A stretch of 64,000 nucleotides of DNA from NCBI RefSeq assembly GCF_001659605.2, contig NC_035164.2, forward strand, positions 149,001 to 213,000, read 5' to 3'. This DNA comes from Manihot esculenta. Its lineage: Eukaryota > Streptophyta > Magnoliopsida > Malpighiales > Euphorbiaceae. This document shows, piece by piece, positions 33,534-45,185 of this stretch (within the stretch, counting starts at the first letter, position 1; each line of letters begins with the position of its first letter). Below the pieces are notes generated by a model, which saw only the letters and a list, made by a program, of their open reading frames with translations, was not told the DNA's origin and did no database searches. Made by a program: the position numbers and the translations under genes.

Positions 33534-36500
33534 ATGCGAGGAACTCGTCGATCAGCTCGATTGACTGGAGTCCCACCAGATAGTGAGAGACCAGCTGCTC
33601 GTTCTCCTGCATTGCCGAGGGCAAGGTCTCAGCGATCTAGCAGGGAAGGTACGTCAATAGACCCTAGAAGGTCTGTGGACGAGAGCAGAAGAGGTACAGC
33701 AAGAGGAGGAAGATCAGAGGAGGAGATTGAGCAGTCGAGGGATGACAGTATGGGTATAGGCAGATTTGAGGAAGGTATGGGAGAGTCGCAGGGAGGCGCT
33801 CAGACATCAGGCTTCGGCTACCCAGAGTATCAGATGGGAGGTATGTCGGAGTACTCGAGTTTTGTCCCCTATCCTCCTTACATGCCATATATGCCTTATC
33901 CTTCTTATTACCCACCATATCCTATGTATCCATCTTCCCCTACTCATCCAAGTGCAGCACACCCAGAACCAAATGAGCCAGTATCACCACCAGAACCAGT
34001 AGCCCCTGTTGTTGACAGACATCAACCTAGCTCATCTGGAGGTAAGGTACAAATGACGGAGTACTTGAAATTGGATGCTCCTAAGTATAACACGGGAGAT
34101 GATCCATTTGAATACCTCAGGTCAGTTAGGATGATAACCAGTGAGTTGGGAGCTGATGATAGTCGAGCCATTGAGATGGCAGGTTTCACGTTAAAATGCA
34201 AGAAGGCCAGAGAATGGTTCAAGAATTATATGGAACCCAGGATGGACAATATGTCTTGGGGAGAGTTCGCCAATGAATTTGCAGGGTGGGCTTTTCCTGA
34301 TAGCTCCAGGGAGATGAAAGTAATAGAGTTTGAACAGTTGCGACAGACAGATGAAATGAGTGTTGATGAATTCACAGATAAGTTCCTGGATTTGCTTCAG
34401 TATGTGGGTCAAGCCTATGATACTGACCAGAAGAAGGCAAGGAGATATACTATGAGATTGCATCCCAGGTATTCTTCCTTGATTCTTCCAGCAGAAAAGG
34501 AGAGTTTTCATACGATAGTAGATGCAGCCAGGAAAATGGAGGCTAGTGCCAATATTCAGAAACAGTCAAAGGCACAGGCTTCGAGTTCTAAGGCCCCTAG
34601 TGCAGCAGCCGCAGGTGGCAAGAGATGGGATCGAGCAAAAGGAACAAAGAGTAAGTTCTGGAGTAAAGTGAAGTCAGGTCTGGGAATAGGTAGTGGCTCA
34701 AGCTCTGGCACAGCTATAGTCTGCAGAAGATGCGGAAAACCACATGGCGGAGTTTGTCGGTTGGGATCTACAGCTTGTTTTAAATGTGGACAGGAAGGGC
34801 ATATTGCTCGGGATTGTCCTCAGATGACTTTTGCACCATCCCAGCAGATGAGTTCAGGCAGTGTGGTACAGCCAGGTGTTCGGCCAGCAGCTTCAGTCAT
34901 GCCTCAGAGTAGCGGTAGAGGTAGAGGGAGAGGGGCAGCCTCTACTTCAGCAGCAGGTTCCCGAGGTGGAAATCCGGTAGCCCCAGCACGGATTTTCACT
35001 GTGACACAGGAGGAGGCTAATACGTCGAACACAGTGGTGTCAGGTAATCTCATCATTGGGTGTTCAGATGTGTATGCTTTGATGGACCCCGGTGCTTCTC
35101 ATTCCTTTATTGCTTCGAGAGCCATAGAGAGATTGGGTTTGATCAGTTCTGAGTTAGAGTATCCTCTCTGGGTCAGTGGACCTAAATGTGACCCATCAGT
35201 GGCAGTGTCAGTCTGTCGTTTCAGTCCAGTGTTCATAGAGGGTAGATACCTTCCAGCTGACCTTGTGGTTCTAGATTTGACGGATTTTGATGTCATTCTA
35301 GGGATGGATTGGTTATCTACATATAGTGCGACTTTGGACTGTAGAGAGAAGATAGTGAGTCTCAGAGACCAGGATGGGTCAGAGTGTGTCTTCAGAGGAG
35401 ACAGGAGAGGTACACCCAGAGGTATGATTTCAGCCCTTCAGGCTCGTCGTTTGCTTAGGAGGGGTTGTCAGGGGTTTCTAGCTCATGTGAGAGAGCTAGA
35501 CAGTCAGGTGAGGGAACCAGCCGCAGTACCAGTAGTCCGAGAGTTTCTTGATGTGTTTCCAGACGATTTACCAGGACTACCACCTGATAGGGAGATAGGG
35601 TTTGAAATTGAATTGCTGCCAGGTACCAACCCTATCTCTATTCCTCCCTACAGGATGGCGCCAGCAGAGTTAAAAGAGTTGAAAGAACAGTTGCAGGACT
35701 TGGTAGATAAAGGGTTCATCCGCCCTAGTACCTCACCTTGGGGTGCTCCAGTGCTCTTTGTCAGAAAGAAGGATGGATCCCTCAGACTTTGTATCGACTA
35801 CAGACAGTTGAACAAGGTCACTACCAAGAATAGGTATCCTCTACCTAGGATTGATGATCTGTTTGACCAGCTAGCTGGAGCAGGTTGCTTCTCGAAAATA
35901 GATCTGAGATCCGGGTATCATCAGTTGCGAGTCCGAGAGGCAGATGTGCCTAAGACAGCTTTCAGAACTAGATATGGGCATTATGAGTTCTTAGTGATGC
36001 CGTTCGGGTTGACTAACGCCCCTGCAGCATTCATGGATCTCATGAACAGAGTTTTCAGTGAGTTTCTGGATCACTTTGTCATTGTTTTCATCGATGATAT
36101 ATTAGTGTATTCCAGAGATGTAGAGGAGCATGCCCAGCATCTGAGGATAGTTTTGCAGACACTGAGAGAGCATGGTTTGTATGCCAAGTTCTCGAAGTGT
36201 GAGTTTTGGTTAAGGAGCATTTCCTTCTTGGGACATGTGGTATCAGCAGAGGGTATTGAGGTAGATCCCAAGAAGATAGAAGCTGTAGCTAACTGGCCCA
36301 GACCCACGACAGTGACTGAGATTAAAAGCTTTCTGGGACTGGCAGGTTACTACAGGAGGTTCGTTCAGGACTTTTCAAAGATAGCGGCTCCTATGACCAA
36401 ATTGACTCAAAAGAACCAGAAGTTTGTCTGGTCTGACCAGTGTGAAGAGAGCTTTGAGGAGCTCAAGAAGAGATTGACTACAGCACCAGTCTTAGCTCTG

Positions 36501-38705
36501 CCTGTAAGTCATGAGGATTTCACAGTGTTCTGTGATGCATCCCGAGTGGGATTGGGCTGTGTATTGATGCAGAGTGATCGGGTAATAGCTTATGCTTCTA
36601 GACAGTTGAAGAAACATGAGTTGAATTACCCCACCCATGACCTAGAGATGGCAGCAGTTATCTTTGCACTTAAGATGTGGCGGCATTACCTCTACGGGGT
36701 TAAATGCGAGATCTTTACTGATCACAAGAGTTTACAGTACATCTTGAGTCAGAGAGAACTGAATTTGAGGCAAAGACGATGGGTCGAATTGCTCAGTGAT
36801 TATGATTGTAAGATCCAGTATCATCCGGGTAAGGCGAATGTGGTGGCAGACGCCCTCAGCCGGAAATCACTAGGCAGTTTATCCCATATATCAGCAGAGC
36901 GAAGACCAGTTGTGATGGAGCTTTACAAGCTCTTAGAAGAGGGACTACAGCTCGAGTTGTCTGGTACAGGTGCATTGATAGCACAGATGAGAGTGACACC
37001 TGTATTTCTGGAGCAGATAGCTCAGAGACAGCACGAGGACCCTGAATTAATGAAAATTGCCAGGACTGTTCAGTCAGGCAACAGTGCTGTGAGCCGGCAA
37101 AACCAGGCTTAACATTATGAGATTGATCCGCCTAGAGCCATGAGGAGCTCTAGTAGGGATTGGTAGAGCACAGAGAGAGTGCATGCACAGGTTAAGCCTT
37201 GGAATGAAGAAAAGTTTTATGTTTTTACAGCAAATGTATGATCATGTATGGGATTTTACAGGTAGACAGACAGGATAACAGGCTTACTACGGGTCCCGGC
37301 GACCTTAAGTCGATCTGGATCCTAGTGCCGGTGGCAGTTCGGTTTCCGGGCTGTTACAAGTGCAGAGTTCAGATTTGACAGTAAAGGGATCCTTCGTTAT
37401 GGGAGTCGACTTTGTGTACCCGATCGTGGCAATGTGAAGGAAGACATTATGAGGGAAGCTCATAATGCGAGATATAGTGTTCACCCAGGAGCCACCAAGA
37501 TGTACCAGGATCTAAAAAAGGTCTATTGGTGGCCAGCTATGAAGAAAGAAGTAGCGCAGTTTGTGACAACCTGTGAGGTTTGTCAGAGGGTGAAGCTAGA
37601 GCATCAGAAACCAGCAGGAATGCTTAACCCATTACCGATTCCCGAATGGAAATGGGAAAACATAGCTATGGATTTTGTAGTGGGTTTACCAGCAGCGTCC
37701 AACAGAATAGACTCGATATGGGTGATTGTGGACAGACTCACGAAATCTGCTCATTTTCTTCCAGTTCGGAGTACCTATTCTGTGGATAAGTTGGCTCAGG
37801 TCTATCTAGATGAGATAGTGAGATTACATGGTGTTCCAGTATCAATAGTCTCAGATAGAGGACCTCAGTTTACCTCTAGATTTTGGCGAAGTCTGCAGAG
37901 TGCGATAGGCACAAGATTAGAGTTTAGCACTGCTTTCCACCCACAAACTGATGGACAGTCAGAGAGGACCATCCAGACCATAGAGGATATGCTACGATTG
38001 TGTGTGTTAGACTTTGGCGGTTCTTGGAGGCAGCATCTACCTTTGGTGGAGTTTGCCTACAATAACAGCCATCATGCTAGCATAGGGATGGCTCCGTATG
38101 AAGCGTTGTATGGGAGGACATGCAGATCCCCTGTTTGTTGGGAAGAGATAGGAGAGAAGGCTCTGGCAGGGCCAGAGTTAGTCGAGATTACTAGTAGAGT
38201 GGTGCCCATGATCAGAGATAGAATCAGAACAGCTCAGAGTAGACAGAAAAGTTATGCCGACGTTCGCAGAAAACAGTTAGAATTTCAGGAGGGTAATTGG
38301 GTATTGCTGAAAGTGTCTCCGATGAAAGGTGTGGTTTGTTTTGGGAAGAAGGGTAAATTAGCTCCACGGTACATTGGACCTTTTGAGGTTGTGCAGCGGA
38401 TCGGAAATGTATCATATAAGCTAGATTTACCTGCTTCGATGGAGAGGATTCACCCGGTCTTTCATGTTTCTATGCTACGGCAGTTTGTGTCAGATCCGAC
38501 TCAGATTCTGAGTGAGCCTGAGGTGGAGATTCACACAGATCTCACCTATGTAGAACAGCCAGTGCGGATTGTGGACACACAGCTCAGACAGCTAAGGAAC
38601 AAGGAGATTCCGATGGTGAAAGTCCTATGGAACCACCATAATGTAGAAGAGTGCACGTGGGAGACGCGGGAGTCTATGCTCCAGCAGTATCCATATCTGT
38701 TTTGA
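33534..38705 (+). pseudogene. Element C gag-pol, single frame broken only by a 271-bp insert
   Basis: Gag, protease, reverse transcriptase, RNase H, integrase and a chromodomain in one frame. Start at ATG 33534 (MRGTRRSAR); the in-frame ATG 27 bp upstream is in the leader. Landmarks in residues: Tyr/Pro-rich gag segment about 105-140, zinc knuckle C415-x2-C418-x4-H423-x4-C428, protease D518-PGASHSF, RT FIDD 852-855, RNase H D1001. After the insert: integrase HHCC zinc finger (about 37,450-37,590), core with [10 protein letters not shown], and a C-terminal chromodomain ending [18 protein letters not shown]. The chromodomain and domain order place it in the Tekay/Del-like chromoviruses. The insert and its target duplication (276 bp) fall in codon 1185 between RNase H and integrase and bring stops; no other break is visible. 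Confidence 0.92.
37088..37358 (+). mobile_element. 271-bp LTR-derived insert with target duplication
   Basis: Bounded by TG...CA and flanked by perfect AGTGC repeats (37083-37087, 37359-37363). Begins TGTGAGCCGGC and then continues as the last about 260 bp of an A/G-subfamily LTR, ending GGGCTGTTACA. About 1.8 kb of LTR interior is absent. Confidence 0.9.
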
Positions 38706-38746
38706 GGTTCGTTTCCTCCTTTTTGTATGTTTCTAATTTGTTTTAG

Positions 38747-38783
38747 GAACATCCGAGGACGAATGTTCTTAAGGGGGGAAGAA
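38747..38783 (+). promoter_or_regulatory. Stem-loop and polypurine tract of element C
   Basis: GAACATCCG and CGAATGTTC arms (one C-A mismatch against the perfect form in A), then AAGGGGGGAAGAA directly before the 3' LTR. Confidence 0.8.
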
Positions 38784-40335
38784 TGTAATACCCGGCATGT
38801 TCAGAGCATCCCTGAAGGGAGAGTGGAGGTTTTCTAAAATGTTTTTAGATGTTTTAAGCTTTTGTTTTAGCAAAGGAATAAGTTTTGAAGAAACAAGGCT
38901 AAGGAAAGTTTTGCCACTTTCGGCCCCCTAAAGTGTAAGTTCGGCCGCCTAAAGTAGCTCATGTTCGGCCCCCTAAAGTGTAAGTTCGGCCGCCTAAAGT
39001 AGCTCATGTTCGGCCCCCTAAACTCAATGTTCGGCCCCCGAACGTGATGAGGTGTTACATGTAGCTTTGGCCACCGAACGTGAAGCGGTGGTTCACCTTT
39101 TTTAAGTGGATATGGCCGACTATGGAGGTGCTTAAGCTCTCCTTTGGGTCAGGAACAAGCACATGTTTCCCCTTGGTGATTTTCTTGAGTTTCTAATCAA
39201 ATCTTTCAAAGAAAAATAAGTTTATGGTGAGTTTTAACTAGTTTTGAGAAGTTGTGGAGTTTGAGAACTTGTGAAGCTTGAATCTTCATTTCTTCAAGTT
39301 TGGGGTCACGCCAGCCTTTGTTCTTCAAAGGGTAAGAGTGAATCCTTTGTTTTTATCATGTTTTAAATGAGTTTGATGATGGGAAAGGGGAGTTGTGCTT
39401 GAGTATGCATAAGTTGTCCATATTAGGGTGTATGGATCCTATGCTTTGTGTATGGTTGTTGTGTGTTGTTTGTTGGAGTTTAATTTATTTGAAGCTCCTT
39501 TATGCTTATTGAAGTGTTTATGCATGTTTTAGAAGGGTTAAATGCATGTGTTGAGGTCTGAGCAGGTGATGGAGGGATTGGCAGGCGTCCTTGTGCACGA
39601 AACTGAGTTCTGGATGAACTCAGGTTCGGCCCCCGAAAGTCCAAGTTAGGCCGCCGAACATGCCTGACTTTCGTCTCTGGAAGGGACATTCGGCCGCCGA
39701 AGGTGCCCCCGAAAGTGCCCTGTCCAGCCTTCCTTTGCATGTTTTCTATGTTTGGTCTAAGGTGTTTTAAGGGGTTTTAAGGGGAGATGTTTAGCGGTAT
39801 GTCCGAGTATGTTTGGTCCCTCATTTGAGTCTATCTGTGTAGGCACAGAGCAGAGGAACCAGAGAGAGCAGCAGTGAGTACTGCTCCAGAGTTTTCAGAG
39901 CCTGCAGAGTCAGTCAGTCCAGATAGCCAGAGGTGAGTGGAACTAAACTTAATGCTTTTTGAATTGATCAAAGACATGTTTTAGCATATCTCATGCATCA
40001 TAATTATGCCATAAGTTGATTGCATTAGTATCCACGAATATGTTGCATTGCATTGTTATTTGTTGATGTGGGTAAATGCTGAATGATCCCATAGTCACAG
40101 ACAGGAAGACCAGGAGCCTTTGGAGGGGTACAGAGTACAGAGTACAGAGTACAGAGATAGTGCATGCACAGGTTAAGCCTTGGGCCAGAAAAGAGTTTTT
40201 ATTTCACAGAAAATGTATGATCATGTATGAGATTTACAGGTACACAGAGAGTATAGCAGGCTTGCTACGGGTTCTGGCGGCCTTAAGCCGACCTGAATCC
40301 TAGCGCCGGTGACGGTCCATTTTGGGGTCGTTACA
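38784..40335 (+). mobile_element. 3' LTR of element C, internally deleted
   Basis: 1,552 bp. Compared with the 5' LTR it has an extra 45-bp copy of the GTTCGGCCGCCTAAAG block (about 38,933-39,020) and lacks about 563 bp from within the first minisatellite unit (about 40,119) to the GTACAGAGTACAGAG microsatellite. The termini are intact. Confidence 0.9.
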
Positions 40336-40340
40336 AATAG

Positions 40341-43300
40341 ACCCTAGAAGGTCTGTAGACGAGAGCAGAAGAGGTACAGCTAGGGGAGGAAGATCAGAGG
40401 AAAGGAGGGAAGCTATGGAGATTGATCAGTCTAGAGATGACAGCATGGGTATAGGCAGTTTTGAGGAAGGTATGGGAGAGTCACAGGGAGGTGCTCAAAC
40501 CTCAGGTTTTGGCTATCCAGAGTATCCGATGGGAGGTATGTCGGAGTACTCGAGTTTTGTGCCATATCCTCCTTACATGCCTTATATGCCTTATCCTTAC
40601 TATCCACCATATCCTATGTATCCCTCTTCCCTTACCCATTCAAGTGCAGCACACCTAGAGCCAAATGACCCAGTACCACCACCAGAACCAGTAGCCCCTG
40701 TTGTTGACAGACATGAACCTAGCTCATCTGGAGGTAAAGTCCAAATGACGGAGTACTTGAAATTGGATGCTCCTAAATACAATACGGGAGATGATCCATT
40801 TGATTACCTCAGAGCAGTTAGGATGATCACCAGTGAATTGGGAGCCGAAGATAGGCGAGCCATTGAGATGGCAGGTTTCACATTAAAATGCAAGAAAGCC
40901 AGAGAATGGTTTAAGAATTATGTGGAGCCTAGAATGGACAGCATGTCATGGGGAGAGTTCGCCAATGAGTTTGCAGGGTGGGCTTTTCCTGACAGTTCCA
41001 GAGAGATGAAAGTAATTGAATTTGAACAGTTGAGACAGACAGATGAGATGAGTGTTGATGAATTCACAGATAAGTTCCTGGATCTGCTTCAGTACGTGGG
41101 TCAAGCCTATGATACTGATCAGAAGAAAGCAAGGAGATATACTATGAGACTGCATCCCAGGTATACTTCCTTGATTCTTCCAGCAGAAAAGGAGAGTTTC
41201 CATACTATAGTAGACGCAGCCAGGAAAATGGAAGCTAGTGCCAATATTCAGAAACAGTCAAAGGCACAGGCTTCGGGTTCTAAAGCCCCCACACTAAGCA
41301 GTAAAAGATGGGATAGAGCAAAAGGAACAAAGAGTAAGTTCTGGAGTAAAGTCAAGTCAGGTCTGGGAATAGGTAGTGGCTCAAGCTCTGGCACAGCTCC
41401 AGTCTGCCGACGATGCGGAAAACCACATGGAGGAGTTTGTCGGTTGGGATCTACAGCTTGTTTTCGATGTGGACAGGAAGGGCATATTGCTCGGGATTGT
41501 CCGCAGATGACTTTTGCACCATCCCAGCAGATGAGTTCAGGCAGTGTGGTACAGCCAGTTGTACGGCCAGCAGCTCCAGTCATGCCTCAGACTAGTGGCA
41601 GAGGTAGAGGGAGAGGGGTAGCCTCTACTTCAGCAGCAGGTTCCCGAGGTGGAAATCCGGTAGCCCCAGCACGGATTTTCACAGTGACCCAGGAGGAGGC
41701 TAACACGTCGAACACAGTGGTGTCAGGTAATCTCATCATTGGGTGTTCAGATGTGTATGCTTTGATGGACCCCGGTACTTCTCATTCCTTTATTGCTTCG
41801 AGAGCCATAGAGAGGATGGGTTTGATCAGTTCTGAGTTAGAGTATCCTCTCTGGGTCAGTGGACCTCGATGTGACCCATCAGTGGCAGTGTCAGTCTGTC
41901 GTTTCAGTCCAGTGTTCATAGAGGGTAGATGCCTTCCAGCTGACCTTGTGGTTCTAGACTTGACAGATTTTGATGTCATTCTAGGGATGGATTGGTTATC
42001 TACATATAGTGCTACGTTGGACTGTCGAGAGAAGCTAGTGAGTCTCAGAGACCAGGATGGGTCAGAGTGTGTCTTCAGAGGAGACAGGAGAGGTACACCC
42101 AGAGGTATGATTTCAGCCCTTCAGGCTCGTCGTTTGCTTAGGAGGGGTTGTCAGGGGTTTCTAGCTCATGTGAGAGAGCTAGACAGTCAGGTGAGGGAAC
42201 CAGCCACAGTACCAGTAGTCCGAGAGTTTCTCGATGTGTTCCCAGACGATTTGCCAGGACTACCACCTGATAGGGAGATAGGGTTTGAAATTGAATTACT
42301 GCCAGGTACCAGACCTATCTCTATTCCTCCCTACAGGATGGCGCCAGCTGAGTTAACAGAGTTGAAAGAACAGTTGCAGGACTTGGTAGATAAGGGTTTC
42401 ATCCGCCCTAGTACCTCACCTTGGGGTGCTCCAGTGCTTTTTGTTAGAAAGAAGGATGGATCCCTTAGACTTTGTATCGACTATAGACAGTTGAACAAGG
42501 TCACTATCAAGAATAGGTATCCCTTACCTCGAATTGATGATCTATTTGACCAGTTAGCTGGAGCAGGTTGTTTCTCGAAAATAGATCTGAGATCTGGGTA
42601 TCATCAGTTGAGAGTCAGAGAGGCAGATGTGCCTAAGACAGCTTTCCGGACCAGATATGGGCATTATGAGTTCTTAGTGATGCCGTTCGGGTTGACTAAC
42701 GCCCCTGCAGCATTTATGGATCTCATGAACAGGGTATTTAGTGAGTTTCTGGATCACTTTGTCATTGTGTTTATCGATGATATCTTAGTGTATTCCAGAG
42801 ATGCAGAGGAGCATGCCCAGCATCTGAGGATCGTTTTGCAGACACTGAGAGAGCATGGTTTGTATGCCAAGTTCTCGAAGTGTGAGTTTTGGTTACGGAG
42901 CATTGCCTTCTTGGGACATGTGGTATCAGCAGAGGGTATTGAGGTAGACCCCAAGAAGATAGAGGCTGTAGCTAACTGGCCCAGACCCACGACAGGGACT
43001 GAGATTAAAAGCTTTCTGGGACTGGCAGGTTACTACAGGAGGTTCGTTCAGAACTTCTCAAAGATAGCAGCTCCTATGACCAAATTGACTCAGAAGAACC
43101 AGAAGTTTATCTGGTCAGACCAGTGTGAAGAGAGTTTGAGGAGCTCAAGAGGAGATTGACAACAGCACCAGTGTTAGCTCTGCCTGTCAGTAATAAAGTG
43201 TTCACAGTGTTCTGTGATGCATCTCGAGTGGGATTGGGTTGTGTATTGATGTAGAGTGATAGAGTAATAGCTTATGCTTCTAGACAGTTGAAGAAGCACG

Positions 43301-45111
43301 AGTTGAATTACCCTACCCATGACCTAGAGATGGCAGCAGTTATCTTTGCACTTAAGATGTGGCGGCATTACCTCTACGGGGTTAAATGCGAGATCTTCAC
43401 CGATCACAAGAGTTTACAGTACATCTTAAGTCAGAGAGAGCTGAATTTGCGGCAGAGACGGTGGGTCGAATTGCTCAGTGATTATGATTGTAAAATCCAG
43501 TATCATCCGGGTAAGGCGAATGTTGTCGCAGACGCCCTAAGCCGGAAGTCACTAGGCAGTTTATCCCATATAGCAGCAGAGCGGAGACCAGTTGTGATGG
43601 AGCTTTATAAGCTCTTTGACGAGGGATTACAGTTAGAGTTGTCTGGTACAGGTGCGTTGATAGCACAGATGAGAGTGACACCTGTGTTTCTGGAGCAGAT
43701 AGCTCAGAGACAGCATGAGGACCCTGAGTTGATGAAAATTGCCAGGACTATTCAGTCAGGCAACAATGCAGAGTTCAGATTTGATAGTAAAGGGATCCTT
43801 CGCTATGGAAGTCGACTTTGTGTACCAGATAGGGGCAGTGTGAAAGAAGACATTATGAGGGAAGCTCATAATGCGAAGTATAGTGTTCACCCAGGAGCTA
43901 CCAAGATGTATCAGGATCTGAAAAGGATCTATTGGTGGCCAGCCATGAAGAAAGAAGTGGCGCAGTTCGTGACAGCCTGTGAGGTTTGTCAGAGGGTGAA
44001 ATTAGAGCATCAGAAACCAGCAGGAATGCTTAACCCATTACCGATTCCAGAATGGAAATGGGAGAACATAGCCATGGATTTTGTAGTGGGTTTACCAGTA
44101 GCGTCCAACAGGATAGACTCGATATGGGTGATTGTGGACAGACTCACGAAATCTGCTCATTTTCTTCCAGTACGGAGTAACTATTCTGTGGATAAGTTGG
44201 CACAGGTCTATTTGGATGAAATAGTGAGATTACATGGAGTCCCAGTGTCTATAGTTTCAGACAGAGGACCACAGTTTACATCCCGCTTTTGGCGGAGTCT
44301 GCAGCGTGCGATGGGCACGAGATTGGATTTTAGTACTGCTTTCCACCCACAGACTGATGGACAGTCAGAAAGGACCATCCAGACCATAGAAGATATGCTT
44401 CGCCTATGTGTGTTAGACTTTGGCGGTTCTTGGAGGCAGCATCTACCTTTGGTGGAGTTTGCCTACAATAACAGTCATCATGCTAGCATTGGGATGGCTC
44501 CTTATGAAGCTTTATATGGGAGGAAGTGCAGATCCCCTGTTTGCTGGGAAGAGGTAGGAGAGAAAGCTCTTGCAGGACCAGAGTTAGTAGACATTACCAG
44601 TAGAATGGTGCCCATGATCAGAGAAAGAATCAGAACAGCTCAGAGTAGACAGAAAAGTTATGCAGATGTTCGTAGAAAGCAGTTAGAATTTCAAGAGGGT
44701 AATTGGGTATTGCTGAAAGTGTCTCCAATGAAAGGAGTGGTTCATTTTGGAAAGAAAGGTAAATTAGCTCCACGGTACATTGGACCCTTTGAGGTGTTGC
44801 AGAGGATCGGAAATGTGTCGTATAAGCTGGATTTACCTGCTTCTATGGAGAGGATTCACCCGGTATTTCATGTTTCTATGCTACGACAGTTTGTGTCAGA
44901 CCCGAATCAGGTTCTGAGTGAGCCTGAGGTGGAGATTCACACAGATCTCACCTATATAGAACAACCAGTGCGGATTCTAGACACGCAGATCAGACAGCTA
45001 AGGAACAAGGAGATTCCGATGGTGAAAGTTTTATGGAACCACCATAATCTAGAAGAGTGCACCTGGGAGACGCGAGAGTCAATGCTCCAGCAGTATCCAT
45101 ATCTGTTTTAA
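40341..45111 (+). pseudogene. Element B gag-pol, remainder
   Basis: Continues the gag frame from 31249 ([10 protein letters not shown]). Zinc knuckle [17 protein letters not shown] (about 41,457), protease site altered to DPGTSHSF where the sister copies have DPGASHSF (about 41,768), RT FIDDIL (about 42,770). A 1-bp deletion near 43,134 in RNase H (ESLRSS instead of ESFEEL) shifts the frame, and a TAG at 43252-43254 replaces Gln in LMQSD. From 43,288 the frame is open to the stop at 45,111 through integrase and chromodomain ([18 protein letters not shown]). Protein similarity to C is very high. Two clustered lesions suggest modest age of decay. Confidence 0.92.
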
Positions 45112-45185
45112 GGTGAGTTTCTTCCTTGTGTTTTGTTTTGTGTTTTAGGAACATCCGAGGACGAATGTTCTTAAGGAGGGGAGAA

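Larger units (their letters stand above)
31250..40335 (+). mobile_element. TyC element C, young insertion in element B gag
   Basis: 9,086 bp with flanking target duplication AATAG (31245-31249 and 40336-40340). Parts: 5' LTR 31250-33319, primer site 33323-33334, gag-pol 33534-38705, hairpin 38747-38768, polypurine tract 38771-38783, 3' LTR 38784-40335. Over the aligned parts I compared, the LTRs differ by one substitution (G/A near 32,417 and 40,001), a 45-bp duplication and one large deletion, so insertion is recent. Confidence 0.95.

Noticed and set aside
33664..36307. Minus-strand ORFs inside gag-pol of element C (and the same in A, B and D)
   Set aside because: Shadows of the coding frame; they recur in homologous copies only because the sense strand is conserved.
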